Below, in pieces: positions 1 through 11,180 of a stretch of DNA of 64,000 nt. This DNA comes from Ypsolopha sequella (taxonomy: Eukaryota; Arthropoda; Insecta; Lepidoptera; Ypsolophidae), in assembly GCA_934047225.1 (NCBI GenBank), contig OW203997.1, forward strand, positions 11,146,417 to 11,210,416, in the 5' to 3' direction. Under the pieces are notes generated by a model, which did not search any database, had not been told where the DNA came from, and saw only the letters and a program-made list of their open reading frames with translations. How positions within the stretch are numbered: position 1 is the first letter of the stretch; the number at the start of each line of letters is the position of its first letter. Position numbers and translations under genes: made by a program.

Positions 1-4
1 TAAT

Positions 5-62
5 AATAATTAGAGTATTCAAAACAATGGATTTTGCAATAAAACATATTAGCTTAATCTTC
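5..62. repeat. Dispersed repeat fragment, copy 1 of 3
   Basis: The stretch around 'GAGTATTCAAAACAATGG' followed by 'TTTGCAATAAAACAT' recurs with few changes at 31,150-31,215 and 31,515-31,570. Here it lies in the second intron of the alkaline phosphatase gene. It is probably an old non-coding transposon fragment of unknown family. Confidence 0.6.
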
Positions 63-238
63 GTAAATTACTCCAATTCAGGAATTTAAGAAATTGTTTT
101 TATATTACGTTTCTTGATAGATTAAACACTTGTGGAATTTAAATATTACCTGAGTAATATTTGAACCTCAATTTATGTATTACGCAGTACGGCTGTAATT
201 TCACTATTGTTTTTAAATGCTATAAAAATAATACTCAC

Positions 239-498
239 TTTGCAATAGGCTTCTTTTCGGTGGCGTACTGCAACCGCTTTTCCAGCGTTTCCTGCGCCTG
301 AGCATACCAGTAGTGGCGATCTAAACATGAAAATAAAGTTAAATCAAACGAAAATATCAGTTTCACGTTGACAAGATGAGGCTAGGTTAGTGCTAACTTA
401 CCATAAGTTTCTTTCACTTCCATTTTAAGCGGTGCTGGCACCATTTCACTTGTAGTGATCGCCGATACCACCATCATAAAACATAACCAAGCACTCAT
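239..498 (-). CDS. Alkaline phosphatase, N-terminal two coding exons (gene continues past base 1)
   Basis: Exon 1 is 498-402: ATG in the context AACCATGAG, 32 codons plus one base, donor G|GTAAGT at 401. Exon 2 is 320-239: acceptor TTTAG, 82 nt, donor A|GTGAGT at 238. Splicing joins G+AT to give Asp. The 59-residue product starts with a hydrophobic signal peptide (MSAWLCFMMVVSAIT) and then has D-R-H-Y-W-Y-A-Q-A-Q-E-T-L-E-K-R-L followed by K-K-P-I-A-K. This W...AQ..L..L...K..AK layout is the start of the mature domain in insect alkaline phosphatases, just before their 'AKN.I.FLGDGM' metal/active-site block. That block would be on exon 3, which I cannot find in 1-238. Family members are signal-peptide-bearing, usually GPI-anchored phosphomonoesterases, often of gut brush border. 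The splice sites, phases and signal peptide are seen; the family call comes from a short conserved N-terminus. Confidence 0.72.
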
Positions 499-818
499 GG
501 TTCCGCCGCCACATTTGTGAGTCCATCAGATATTTCGTTAAACGTTCGATTCACTACCCCTGACTCTAACACTGATCATGGTCCCTTAAATTGGTGTTTA
601 TAAGTCTTCCTTTTTATTATGAACATGTTTTGATTTTGGAGAACGCTGAAGCCATACCTGGGATTTCAATTTTACCTGAAACAAAAAAAAACAGGTTATG
701 CCAGGAATTTTTGGTGAATTCGAATGAATTATTATTTCTTACCGCGATTGCGAAATCGATTAAATTTAATATTTATGTAGCCTATTTAAGTTGACTCCCA
801 CGTACTTTCAGATAAAGA
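499..818. other. Upstream flank of the alkaline phosphatase gene; no gene seen
   Basis: On the minus strand this is 5' UTR and proximal promoter of the phosphatase. An out-of-frame upstream ATG lies 16 nt before the start codon. I see no clear TATA box. The open frame at 591-794 (+) has no recognisable domain and no coding bias, so it is not called. Confidence 0.4.
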
Positions 819-819
819 C

Positions 820-2560
820 TTTTTTTTATTATTTTATTTTATTTTTATTTAGTTTTATTAGGGACATCAACAGCAATACATAAAACTTAATACAACATTA
901 ACAAAAAATACAAGAAATAAAGCCAATAACAGATATCCACAATAGTACATTACCGAAAGTACATAGAACTATTTAACTAGACACTAAATATATAATTGAA
1001 AAAGAGACAAATTAGCTAATAATTAGCACTGTTATTATTTTTACATGAATACTAAAATAAGTGCATAAAAGTGTGCGTGTGTGAGAGGTGTGTAATGAAA
1101 TGAATGTAAGTGAAAGTACTTATGAATGTAATTGAGTAAAGTGTACTAGAGCTACTAAGAATCAGGAAAATTCAATTTATATAAAACTGGTTTTTTGAAT
1201 CTGAATCTATTGCAATCAAATGGATCAATAGAGTGAAATTTTGAATTGTACTCTTTTACCAAACTTATAAGTGGGGAGTTCTGAGCATAGTTTGTACGAA
1301 CAGCAGGCACATGAAACAAACATCGTGACGTATGCCGGGTGCGGTAGCCAGGTGTATTAAGAAACAATTCTGAGACGAGAGCCGGGGAATCAAGACGTCC
1401 ACTCAAAATGTCATGAAGAACCCCCATGTCTAACAGTAGGCGACGATCTTCTAAGCAGAGTAAATTGTGTTTTTTACAAGAAGACATATAGTTGAGGTCA
1501 GTCAATTTGCATCTCCAGTTAAGGTGTCGTAGCAATGTCCACTGAATTTTCTCAAACCTTTCTTTATGAGTGACATATTGAGGAGACCAGACGCTGGAAG
1601 CATAGTCGAGCACACTGCGGACATATGCGTAGTAGACAGATTTAATGCAATCAATGTCTTTAAATACTTGACACGTACGAAGTACAAAGCCAAGGTTTCT
1701 ATGAGCCCGGTTAATTATATCATCAACATGATTCACGAAGGTCAATTTCTTGTCGAGTACTACACCCAGATCACGAACAGTGTCAACTCGTTTAATGGAT
1801 TGGTTTTCAATGAAGTATTGATGCATTAAAGGATTTGAACTACGCGAAAAAGATATCAATACACACTTGGATATATTAACATTAATACCGTTTATGGCAT
1901 AGTATTGTGTTAATATACTGAGATCGTCTTGTAATTTATGGCAGTCACTATGGTCTTTGATATTAAGGTATATTTTTTATCATCAGCATACATTAGAAAT
2001 TTTGAATATTGAAATACTGAATAAATGTCATAGAAATACGCATTATAAAGCAAGGGGCCTAAATGAGACCCTTGAGGCACGCCTGATGGAATACTAATAA
2101 AATTGGATCTAAACCCACCGAGTACAACAGCCTGGCTTCTTTTACCATCTGTAAACGTCACCTTTGATACCCAAATGAAGGAGTTTCCTTAGAAGAATGA
2201 TGTGGTCCACACGGTCGAAAGCTTTTTCAAAGTCGGTATAGACCACATCAACTTGTTCAAGTTTGTACATACGACAAAGGACATAATTTGTAAACTCGAT
2301 CAGGTTAGAAGTGGTAGATTTGCCCTTAAGGAATCCATGTTGTTGAGGAGGTATTCCTTTAATTATAACAGGATATATATTATTATAGACGATTTTTTCA
2401 AACACCTTACTGAAAGTGTTAAGAATGGATATACCCCTATAATTTGGAATTTTCATTTTTGAGCCTTTTTTGTGTATCGGTAATACATGTGCTTCTTTCC
2501 AATTTATAGGGAAGTAGCCCTGCCTTAGTGAAAGGTTGAATATTATTTTAAGATTTTAAT
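820..2560 (-). mobile_element. Jockey/CR1-like LINE, 5'-truncated reverse transcriptase pseudogene
   Basis: Read on the minus strand, the reverse transcriptase runs in order through broken frames. From 2560 to 2142: FPINWKEAHVLPIHKKGSK, then NYRGISIL, HGFLKGKST and YTDFEKAFDRVDH. From 2161 to 1910: SGVPQGSHLGPLLYNAY, then the catalytic box YADD. From about 1930 to 1155: NVNISKC, the thumb motif DLGVVLDKKLTF and the C-terminal region with LRHLNWRCKLTDLNY, ending in a stop at 1155. The 3' UTR is 1154-820 and ends in an A/T-rich tail at about 820-845. The endonuclease and ORF1 are missing, and at least two frame breaks lie between the blocks, so the copy is dead. Family signatures are clear; the exact clade is inferred. 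Confidence 0.9.
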
Positions 2561-2699
2561 TTTTATATGCCTTTTTTTAACAACTTTTTTATTAAATAGT
2601 TTTTAGTGTCCACAATACCTATAAATATAAAGTATAGGTGGCATTAAACTAAGTACCCAAACTTTGAGAGCGGAAAAGTGCTTTGCATCATGGGGTCGG

Positions 2700-3112
2700 T
2701 ATTTGCTCTTAATTTAATTTAATCGTATGGCTTATAAATGTTTACAAGTCGTTCATAATATTATTGGGGATGTCTTTAGCCATGCAGCTGCGTCTTCTGT
2801 AAGGATGAACAGGTCAGGAATGTTTCCATTAAACTTTCGGGTTGGGCATTCTCGGATGATGTGATCCACATTTTGCACCTCGGCACCGCAGTCGCAGGCT
2901 GGTGATGTTCTCCACCCACATCGGTGTATGTACTCTCCGGTACGACCATGGCCGCAACGGAGCCTGTTAAGAAGACCCCAGGATCTACGGGAAAGAGCGA
3001 ACCCTTCTGGTTTCTTTGTGGGATCAATGATGGTAGTGCCCAGATTTGGAGGAGGATTGGTCTGCCATTCCTTTCTCCAGGATTCAGGGATGCCGATGTT
3101 GTCCTGTAGAAG
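2700..3112 (-). mobile_element. LINE C-terminal fragment with Cys/His motif
   Basis: One minus-strand frame from about 3112 reads NIGIPESWRKEWQ, DPTKKPEGFALSRRSW, LLNRLRCGHGRTGEY, then the zinc-finger-like block CDCGAEVQNVDHIIRECP, ending at a stop near 2755. This is the conserved C-terminus of many arthropod non-LTR retrotransposons. No reverse transcriptase part is present here, so it is a separate 5'-truncated insertion beside the 0.8-2.6 kb LINE. An overlapping 130-codon frame at 2776-3168 is a shadow of it. Confidence 0.8.
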
Positions 3113-3394
3113 ACAACAGAAGAAGAAGGTATTTGCTCTAAAATAACATAACTAAATATTTTTATCATGGTTAAACATGAAGTAAATTATATTAACCTGG
3201 TTTATTCGTCCAAGATATTAACTTAAGCACAAATGTAAAAATGTAGGTACATGTTCGTAGAGTATTCAGAGCAAGTAAAAACAAGGAAGTGTTTTGCTTT
3301 TTTTATTTTCGCGAGTTTTTTTTTTTGGTCCAATTTATTTATTTAGAATAATCAGCGGGGCATATGGTATCATTAAATATAATTAAATACAAAC

Positions 3395-3526
3395 ATTTTA
3401 ATTTTAATACATTTGGGTGTATGTTTTGCTTCTGAAAAAGTAATACTAGGCGTTAATAGATATGAATATCTAGTATTGCTTTTTCAGAAGCAAAACATAC
3501 ACACAAATGTTATGAAATTAAAATTT
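3395..3526. repeat. Imperfect inverted repeat (hairpin), about 50-bp arms
   Basis: The left arm, about 3400-3449, contains GTATGTTTTGCTTCTGAAAA. The right arm, about 3470-3526, contains its reverse complement, leaving a loop of about 20 bp. It abuts the foldback element that follows. It is a MITE-like palindrome with no coding. Confidence 0.75.
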
Positions 3527-3911
3527 AGGGGCAGTCACTTAGCACAAAGTGCAGAACTTAACTTTGTATTTCTTGTTTAGAAGTTAAAATTGAAAAACAT
3601 TTTGGTTTGTTTTCAGTTAACACCAAAAGTTCAGTATTAGTGAGGTTTATAAAGAATGAGTTTGAAATTTTATGCATAATTAGTCATGATCTGGTCCAAC
3701 AAAGTAAAAAGAGTATTTTAAGTTGGTTATGAGAAGATAATGACTATTTGCGTATAAAATTCCAAACTCTTGGTTTATAAACCTCACTAATAATGAACTA
3801 TTGGCGTTTAATGGCACAGAACAAAATGCTTTTCAATTATAAATTTCTAAATATGGAAAACAAAGTAAAGTTATGCACTTTGTGCTAAGCTACTGCCGTT
3901 TAATCTTAACA
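3519..3911. mobile_element. Foldback MITE, family FB-A copy 1
   Basis: The ends are GGCAGTCACTTAGCACAAAG at 3530 and its reverse complement ending at 3897. Internally, GTGAGGTTTATAAA near 3640 pairs with TTTATAAACCTCAC near 3775, so nearly the whole element folds back on itself. A second copy, 52,068-52,456, shares ends and internal sequence. There is no coding capacity. The target duplication is unclear; in copy 2 the inverted ends reach AAGGTTAAACG. Confidence 0.8.
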
Positions 3912-4355
3912 TGGTTAAGGTTCAGAGCTCCTCACATCCAGATTTACTTTTCTTTCTGTGTTTCTATACTGCAATTACATATATAATAAATAAACATGGT
4001 TAATTTAATAATCTCAAACGTTTCGCCAGGATAGCTTGTTACATAGTAAAGACTGTGTGATGAATGATAAACCTATATGCAAAACATAAATATTGTGCTA
4101 TGTTTTTAAATTCTTACGTATATGCATATCAAAAGCCTTAACGCCTGCAAGGACTAATGGTTAAATCATGCAAGAGCTCGCGTCTCACGGACTTTAACTT
4201 TCGTCACATAATATCCTCTGAAAGCTATCACCGTAATCCCAAAGACTGATGTCTACGGTTGATCGCATTCTCAACGGATGTTCGCAAACAGGTTACAAAG
4301 CACACTTTAACCGGAGCTTTGAAGGCAACGTGTCTCGTTGTAGATTCAACAAAAT
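3912..4355. other. No gene recognised
   Basis: AT-rich sequence with no supported exon, RNA gene or recognised repeat. Confidence 0.4.
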
Positions 4356-5170
4356 TACTTTTTCACTTGTCATGCTCTAAAATGTACTGGTTTATGTTTG
4401 CTACAAGCGAACTAAAACTTCGTTTTATGCTCTAGTGCATAAAAGTGTTTACTTCTTCTAAGACCATGACAATAGTCCATACAGCCAGATACACAGTACA
4501 ACTTTAGGATATACATACTGATTATACAATGTCTTTAAAGAGAGATATTATAATATAAAATAAGATAAAAAAAAATGCATGTCTGATTATTCATTTAGGT
4601 TATTTAGACATGGCTGTATGGGGCAAGCTCCCCTTGCTTTCCCACTTGGTGGAAGAAAAAAAAAACTTTGGCAGGAAAGAGCTGTTTTTTTTTCTCAGTC
4701 AGCAGTATAGAGCCACAAACTTATCTTGTCCGGTGGCGAAGACTGTCACAAAGTGAATATAGAAGCCATTTTAGTTTGGCCCACCGGACAAGATAAGTTA
4801 TTTAGTGGTTTGATTATTTACATTTGCATTAATTTGCAGGAAATTGCATTAATTTGCATTGGCAGGAAAAAGCTGTTTTTTTTTTCTCAGTCAGCAGTAA
4901 AGAGCCACAACTTATCTTGTCCGGTGGCGAAGACTGTCACAAAGTGAATATAGAAGCCATTTTAGTTTGGCCCGCCGGACAAGATAAGTTATTTAGTGGT
5001 TTGATTATTTACATTTGCATTAATTATGACTGAAAGTTGATATGTCATCCAGCGATGATGAAGTAATACTGTTTAATTTCCTCGCAATCGAAGTGAAAAG
5101 TAGAGTGTTGGACTCAGCTACAAACGAGCCATATTACCTCAAACTACAGCTGCCTTCGCCATAAGGCTCG
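4356..5170 (+). repeat. Dispersed element, copy 1, with an internal tandem duplication
   Basis: Blocks 4360-4720 and 5035-5165 match 48,610-49,000 and 50,200-50,340 in the same order. A unit of about 190 bp is duplicated: 4670-4860 and 4861-5028, offset 191 bp. Each unit holds a hairpin whose arms are ACTTATCTTGTCCGG and its reverse complement about 80 bp later. The 3' block contains a short open frame starting MSSSDDEVILFNFL at 5042 and ending at about 5164. That start resembles PIF/Harbinger transposase N-termini, but the similarity is weak. Confidence 0.65.
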
Positions 5171-5309
5171 TTTTAATGCACTCGTATAATAATTTACTAT
5201 TAAGTTGAGAGAAGATTTCTCATACCTTCGAATTTGAAATATACTTTTGAAAAGAATCTGTTTTTATACAAAAGATTCCTCAAGTTTATCAGTCATACTG
5301 TTTAGATGT

Positions 5310-5870
5310 TTATGGTAAAACTAGCTTCTCCCCGCGGCTTCACCCGCGTGGCCTACAGGAAACAAATTACATTTTTTTCAGAAACAAACATTATAAATGC
5401 TCTCACTCCCTCTGGGAATCAAGGTGTAGTGCTTGGCCGAAAAACTCGCATACTCGGACTACGAACGCGCCCTGCTCGGCCTTCGGCCTCACCAGAGTGC
5501 CAAACACGGGGACTCACCCGAACGATATGGCCGATCAAAATTTTGGCAATTTCTTTTTTCGACTTTTATTTTATTACGTCTCATCTAGATCTCGCCGAGC
5601 CCTTTTCTAAGGGTACCATCAACATGGGTCTAGCATCAGCCATTTAAGAGATGCAGGCCTGTAAAATTTTACCCCCCCGAACTCAGTCCTCAGGCACTAT
5701 ATAGGCTCTGACATGGAACCAAATTTTGAAGATTTGCTCTGAGCATTTCGAACGTAATAATATTGTAAATATCTCTAGTTGTGTTTAAACACGTATTGAT
5801 TTGTATTATTATATTCTGTAACAGATTTAACCGTTGTAATTAATTAATTAAATAAATAAATGCATTATAA
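5310..5870. repeat. Lepidopteran 'CCCGCGGCTTC' repeat plus associated repeat
   Basis: 5318-5520 carries the CCCGCGGCTTCACCCGCG-type motif and the 'CTTGGCCGAAAAACTCGCAT' segment. The same segments occur inverted inside the TTAA element at 42,290-42,887. 5520-5640 (GGCCGATCAAAATTTTGGCA, then 'TCTAGATCTCGCC') recurs at 47,335-47,470. The 113-codon open frame over it is repeat sequence, not a gene. Confidence 0.7.
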
Positions 5871-5894
5871 ATGCAAATATATATATATATATAT

Positions 5895-6548
5895 ATATTA
5901 TATAGTAGCTCGGATTTCCGATTTCAACCAGATACGATAGCTGCTTTGGAGGAAAGGCGTATCTGCCGTGACTTATTATTTCTTTTTAAAATAGTCAATA
6001 ATATTTTGGATTCCCCTTACCTCTTGAATAAAATTGGATTCAAATGTCGAACTTTTACTACTAGGAATAAGTCTTTATTTAGTATACCACATGCGGGTAC
6101 AAATTATGCAAAAAATAGATTTTTGGTTCGTGCTTGTGATTGTTATAATAAAGATTTTCTTGATCTCGATATATTGCATCTTTCGCTGGGTCTATTTAAA
6201 TCTTCATTATTTAAAACGTTTTTAAAAAAGTACTAAATGTTTTCTTAGTGATACGCAACTTTGAGTTAGTGTTAATATTTATTTCATGTACATGTTTCTC
6301 TCTTCAATTTGCTTTGTTAATTTGGTAATTTATATATATTTTTTCCCTTTTCAATTTGCTTTGTTTTGTGTAAGTTTACTGAGTAACTTATAACGTAAGC
6401 ACATGTTGCGTTGTTATAATGCCGTGCACATAAATTTATTTACTTGCAAGATTTATGTGGAAACTTGTTTGGTTTTAAGATTAATTTATTGTTATTTGTA
6501 TTATGTGTTAAGAAAACTGTTTGTTTCCCAATCAATAAAAAAAAAAGA
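5895..6548 (+). mobile_element. Jockey-like LINE, severely 5'-truncated C-terminus
   Basis: The frame from about 5895 to a stop at 6236 reads LEERRICRDLLFLFKIVNNI, then CRTFTTRNKSLFSIPHAGTN, YAKNRFLVRACDCYN and a short FKSSLFKTFL end. This L..RR..RDL..L.KI....TR...F..P...TNY.....R pattern is the thumb/C-terminus of Jockey-like reverse transcriptases. The 3' UTR runs to AATAAA and an A-run at 6530-6546. An (AT)n run precedes the truncation point and another follows the tail. Confidence 0.8.
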
Positions 6549-6702
6549 AATATATATATATATATATATATCGTTAACCAAAAGTAAATAAATATTGCTA
6601 GCAGAAGTAGGGATTTAACAAACATTTACGAAGAAAGAAAAAGATCCTAAAGTAATCTTTTGAGGACAGGCAACGAGGGATAGGCAGTAGGCAAGTTATT
6701 CC

Positions 6703-7010
6703 ATAATATTTTATTTTATTTATTTAAGGAAAACTTACAGCTATAATATATATATAAAACATAGAAACTTAGTAACAGAAAAGCCAATTACAAGTTTTCA
6801 CAGATGGGTTCAAATTTGGAAACATAAGGTAACATAAGGTGTCAGCTTTAACAGCAAAAGAATTACCATAAAAATTTGTAGTGTGAGATGGAGTTGCCAA
6901 AAGAAAATTTTCGGAGGTAAAAACCGTAGAGTACGGTCATGAGTAAAGTGCAGGAATTTAAAATTACCTAGAAATGTTCTACTTTGTCTGGTGTATCTTT
7001 GTATTTTGCC
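6703..7010 (-). mobile_element. Possible LINE 3' end, minus strand
   Basis: A TATTTTATTTTATTTATTT run at about 6708-6726 looks like a reversed retroelement tail, followed by AT-rich sequence. I could not read a convincing protein upstream of it. This is a low-confidence call on tail structure only. Confidence 0.3.
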
Positions 7011-7444
7011 TGTTATTTGATATCTTAAATATTTATAACTTGATCCCAGCCTTTATAAACCCATCAAATAGCCATTTTACCTCCACTGAGTTAGAAACTG
7101 CTGTATTAGTAGATATGGACTAAAATATTATATTGGATTTATGGATTAACCAAGTTTGATACTACGGGTAAGCGGCGTTTTCTTTAAGGAATCAGAGCTG
7201 AAGTAAACTACAAAAAGCAATAAAAAGTATTAAACAAATGTTGACAAATACAAAAATCAACTATCTATAACATTTTTCACATAAAGATAAACTAAGTCAC
7301 AAATTTTGGAATTTGATTATTACGGAACTATATTAACGTTTTTTAGGACAACGCGGTCTTTGAAGTAGGTACTATAGGTAAGGTATATAATAGCATCGGT
7401 TACAAGTAAACAATAGGAGTTTTATGAAACTGGCACATAAAGAT

Positions 7445-7823
7445 GTTATTAAAACATGAGTGTGAGTCTGCTGTTAAAAAAATGTCCCAATCATGGGACC
7501 TTTTTCTAAATTTTGGACTTTCAGAAACGCGATTGCCGGAAATTCACTTCATAGAAATAATTATTGAAATGAGGTCTAAATTTACACTTTTTTTTTATAT
7601 TTTGACAAATTGGGATAGCATACAGACTTCACAAATATTTTTTAGATGGTTTTAACAATACATAAATAACTAGTTATTAAAATTTTCATAGCTATTTTGG
7701 TTAGTTTTGTATTATATTTAAAACCGACTTATTGACAATTTTCCCCGATTCCGTCCCTCTCGCACTGCGGGTCTTTCCGCTTGGAGTAACGGAGACCTTT
7801 GCACGGACGATATATCACCTTAA
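7445..7823. mobile_element. TTAA-target element family T2, copy D (diverged)
   Basis: It contains the family blocks ATAATTATTGAAATGAGGTC at 7557 and CCGTCCCTCTCGCACTG at 7752, and ends ATATATCACCTTAA at 7823. It matches the complete copies at 38,820-39,246 and 56,625-57,048. The left end is not resolved. Open frames across it are not genes. Confidence 0.65.
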
Positions 7824-7889
7824 TACCTAGTTATATTGTGTAATTTCATACACTACTTTATTGACACGTATGCAAGTACCTACCTATTT

Positions 7890-8030
7890 CCAATCCATAA
7901 TATCTTGGCAACATTGGTAACACCGCCCATGGGTTTAGTCACAGGTATGACCATCATTCGGACCATTCCCTATTAAAAACTCAGTAATGGCTGTATGGGC
8001 TCAGTTCCCTTTGGCTTTCTATTTTGTATA
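7890..8030. repeat. Dispersed repeat, inverted copy at 32,294-32,470
   Basis: The segment ending GTAATGGCTGTATGGGCT (7985-8002) is the reverse complement of 32,294-32,390. The phrase 'GGCTGTATGGG' also occurs at 4609 inside the dispersed element there, so these pieces may belong to one family. No coding. Confidence 0.55.
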
Positions 8031-8230
8031 ATTGTACTTTTATCACAGAAAAAGTTATTTAAAGGATTATTATGTAAAGGAAACTGTACTTTTCTTCTGT
8101 ATTAGAGATGTTCGTAAAAAAACAACGTCATTTTGCACTATTTTTGAGTTCATACACTGCGCCTTTGTAAATTTGTCAGGTTGTTTTCGTAACTATTTCT
8201 GTGAAGAGCACACAAACATAAATATATGTA

Positions 8231-8411
8231 CAGAGTAGCGAATCTCAGTAAAATGCTCTGATTCAAACTCACGCAACAGATGCGTGCTCTACACGCCCTC
8301 TAAGTGAAGTTCGGGAGAGTCTCCATACAAATCTCGGCGCGGGGCAAGTAGAACACGCGTCTGCGTGTGTGAGTTCGAATCTGAGCGTTTGTACTAAGAT
8401 TCACTATTCTA
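8231..8411. mobile_element. MITE with ~65-bp terminal inverted repeats
   Basis: The left arm GCGAATCTCAGTAAAATGCT, then GATTCAAACTCACGCA, pairs with the right arm read in reverse (GTGAATCTTAGTACAAACGC, then GATTCGAACTCACACACGCA). The arms are about 8231-8300 and 8340-8411. No coding; target duplication not resolved. Confidence 0.7.
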
Positions 8412-9176
8412 TAAAGTAAACACAATTACTGAATCATAACTAAATATGGAATCATTCTTTGATCGTAATTAATCTAAAAACAACATTCTCACTGAATGTT
8501 ATTTCATGTGGAAGAAAAAATAATAAAAGTCAAAACTCACTCCGCCATTGCGTTAAAAAATTTACTTAAATATTAAGATCTGCCCTGTTTAAGTTCACCA
8601 AAACAATCTTCAGCCATAAAGTTGGATGGGAAAACACACTTAAATTTCCTTCGACAAGTCAAACTCAACTTTTCCGCCTAATAACGTGGGTAGAAAGGAA
8701 AAGTTTAATACGTTGGAGACTACACATTCCTTGGGATGTTAATTCTCGTGCCTATACTCAATTTCCGGGGAATAAGGGAATTGCGGAAAAGTTTGTAAAC
8801 GATAAAGGTTGTACCAGGTAAACATGTGGGGGCGGGAATTATCGAGAATTATTGCGCATCTAAAGTTCTCCCTTCGCTGAGATCGGTATCATGAGTTACG
8901 AGCACCATAAATCTAATTGAATGACTGTAACCCACGTCTCACGTTGTTTTACTCACGTAAATAACAAGCGAAAATAGACTTAGTTTGCAAGTTTCGAGAG
9001 CTCAATTTGTTATTTTATTAGATGTGATATCAACACGCTGCGCTGGCACATAAATACAAGGTACTCTGATTGATAGAACCAAATTCATACTGGAGACTTT
9101 GCAAGTGATTAAAAATAAGGTTTAATTACCCTTTCTGTAAAAACGTAAAATATAATTTAGGCTTCCTATAGTATAC
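8412..9176. other. No gene recognised
   Basis: Non-repetitive-looking AT-rich sequence. I see no supportable exon, RNA gene or transposon end. Confidence 0.4.
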
Positions 9177-9409
9177 TAACCCCCGGTTTCTGAAAGGCCA
9201 ATCAATGTTAACAGTAGATTAAAAAATAATTATCTGCGGATTAAGCCAGAAAAAGTGGGAATTTTACATTGAAATCAAAAATTAACTAAGTTAATTATTG
9301 ATTCATCACTATTCAGACTTCACATATGCTTTATTTTCACCGTTATTTGCGGTTAAAGTTTTTTTAATCTACTGTTAAATTTGATTGGCCTTTCAGAAAC
9401 CGGGGGTAA
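9177..9409. mobile_element. PIF/Harbinger-type MITE with TAA target duplication
   Basis: The element spans 9180-9406 (227 bp). Both ends start CCCCCGGTTTCTGAAAGGCC and the inverted repeats run about 47 bp, to 9226 and from 9360. It is flanked by TAA at 9177-9179 and TAA at 9407-9409. A 3-bp TAA/TTA duplication is the hallmark of PIF/Harbinger elements. It is non-autonomous, and the near-perfect ends suggest moderate age. Confidence 0.85.
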
Positions 9410-9589
9410 TTGACTCAGCGTTGCCCAAGTAATAGAGGCATGAATAATATTTTACGTATTTTGCAAAATAGGAGATGAAACCTTGGTCCTAACCGCGTCT
9501 CCATTATGAATTATGAATTATGAATTCCAATTCAACTTTTATATTTCATGTTCTTGAAATCAGTTCGTTGAATTGTCCGATAATAGTCT

Positions 9590-9950
9590 TAGTTTATGCT
9601 ACCAGGGCGAAAAGGAATTAAACGTAACCGAGTAATTTATTGCTCTTACGCCCGTGTATCATACTACGTTTTTCAATGCATAGTGTGAGGAAATAAAACA
9701 AATATAATCTTGTGAACTTTAAATTATGATTGACTCAAAAGGACTGTATCCAGAGCCGTTAAACAGTAGAAAAAAAAGTATAACATTTATGGATCACAGG
9801 AAAGGCTGCAGGTTAGCCAACCATTGTAAATAAATAAATAAAAAAAAAATAATAAAGCCCTAGGGCAAAATAATCGACTTTCTGTTCGGTTTTGATGCAT
9901 AAAAAGTGGGCCTTTACGAGCACTTGCATTGAAAAATAATTACTATACAT
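9590..9950. repeat. Dispersed repeat, inverted copy at 59,610-60,001
   Basis: The block with TAACCGAGTAATTTATTGCT, AAAGCCCTAGGGCAAAATAA and TTTTGATGCATAAAAAGTGG is found in reverse complement at 59,610-60,001. The other copy has about 60 bp extra near 59,935-59,990. A short direct repeat of ATGACTTGTTAAACCAAACC follows at 9951 and 10,019. No coding. Confidence 0.7.
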
Positions 9951-10569
9951 ATGACTTGTTAAACCAAACCAAGAGGCTTCTCCTCCAAAAAAATATTTCT
10001 TATCTAGTAACTATAAAGATGACTTGTTAAACCAAACCAACAGACTTCCTATAATAACAGAGCTGTAGAATATCAAAGTGGAGTAACTTTAGGCAAGCCC
10101 AGCTTTCCCACAGTTATAATTCCTAGTTATTTGAACAAGCAAATTTAAGAACGCCCCAGCGGGTCTTTTACCTGCAAGGTGATGCTAAATTTGAATGAAA
10201 AAAAAATGTGGGCAACTTGAAATGTGTATAAAGTCGTAGTTTTTATATACTGGAAGAGCTACTCCGATTAGTCTAGTCTTTATTTGACCGCTAAACAGTG
10301 CCAAAGTGGAATCATTTGAAAATAAAATCTGGCAACACTGAACGCCAAAGGACCCGCTCCCTCTCAGACAGTCTTATTTGTTCAAGTAACTTAGGATAAC
10401 AACTGTGAGATTGCCGTAAGTTATTTCGTTTTAACTAGCTGTAATTACAATAAATTTCTCACGATATGCTAAATGTCAACACAAGTCACAGTATACATGT
10501 TACTCCTTGTGGATAGATAAAAAACAGTAAATTAAAAAGCTTGAATTACCTTTAATTTACTCATAGTTA
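9951..10569. other. No gene recognised
   Basis: Apart from the short direct repeat at its left edge, nothing is supported here. Confidence 0.4.
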
Positions 10570-11180
10570 CTGTTTTTAGGATTCAGTACCCAAAGGGCAA
10601 ATCAGGCTGTCTGTCCCTATGTCACGAGTCTCTAGCTCTTAGACAGAATGACATAAAAATCTGAAATTTTTATAATTTGTGTAAAATGTAGACACAAAAC
10701 CGAATTTTGAATTTAAAATGTAATTCAATTATTTTCAAGAGAGGCTACATGAAAATGAAGCCAATTTTTTTTATTTCTTCCCTAGCATGTGGGGTTTCAT
10801 TGTCTTGAGCTCATTAAATAGAGTTTAAATAGACTTTTTTTTTTTCTTAAAAAATTAAGAAATGGGGTGCATCGAGTTTGCCATTTTTAGACCATTTTTG
10901 TTACGGGGTCTATCTCAAAGGCCAAAGCAGTTAGGAATTTGAAATTTCTGTATATTATGTACCACAAGCTGTATTTAAACAACAAATACTAAAAACGCCG
11001 ATTTATAATGTAGTTTTAGGGTACTGTCCCCGAAAACTCAACCAACTTAATTTTGCAGTTTTAATGTCTGACAGAATTAGAGCATTACCTAAAATTAAAT
11101 AAATATATAGTTTGAAATAATTGGTCACATGTACGGAACCCTAAAAGAGTGAGACCCGACTCGCACTTGGCCAGTTTTAT
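10570..11180 (+). repeat. Lepidopteran 'TTTTTAGG.TTC' / 'CTCGCACTTGGCC' repeat, long copy
   Basis: It starts with TGTTTTTAGGATTCAGTACC, continues through a 'CTGTCTGTCCCTATGTCAC' segment and ends ACTCGCACTTGGCCAGTTTT at 11,161-11,178. This repeat is abundant in moth genomes. Other fragments here are at 12,010-12,120, 16,440-17,105, 18,588-18,635, 32,058-32,090, 39,340-39,797 and 58,340-58,590. Confidence 0.75.

Noticed and set aside
591..794. 67-codon plus-strand open frame next to the alkaline phosphatase start
   Set aside because: No domain, no coding composition and no splice support; it lies in the presumed upstream region of the minus-strand gene.
5306..5647. 113-codon open frame
   Set aside because: It is a translation of dispersed repeats that recur inverted at 42.3-42.9 kb and at 47.3 kb.
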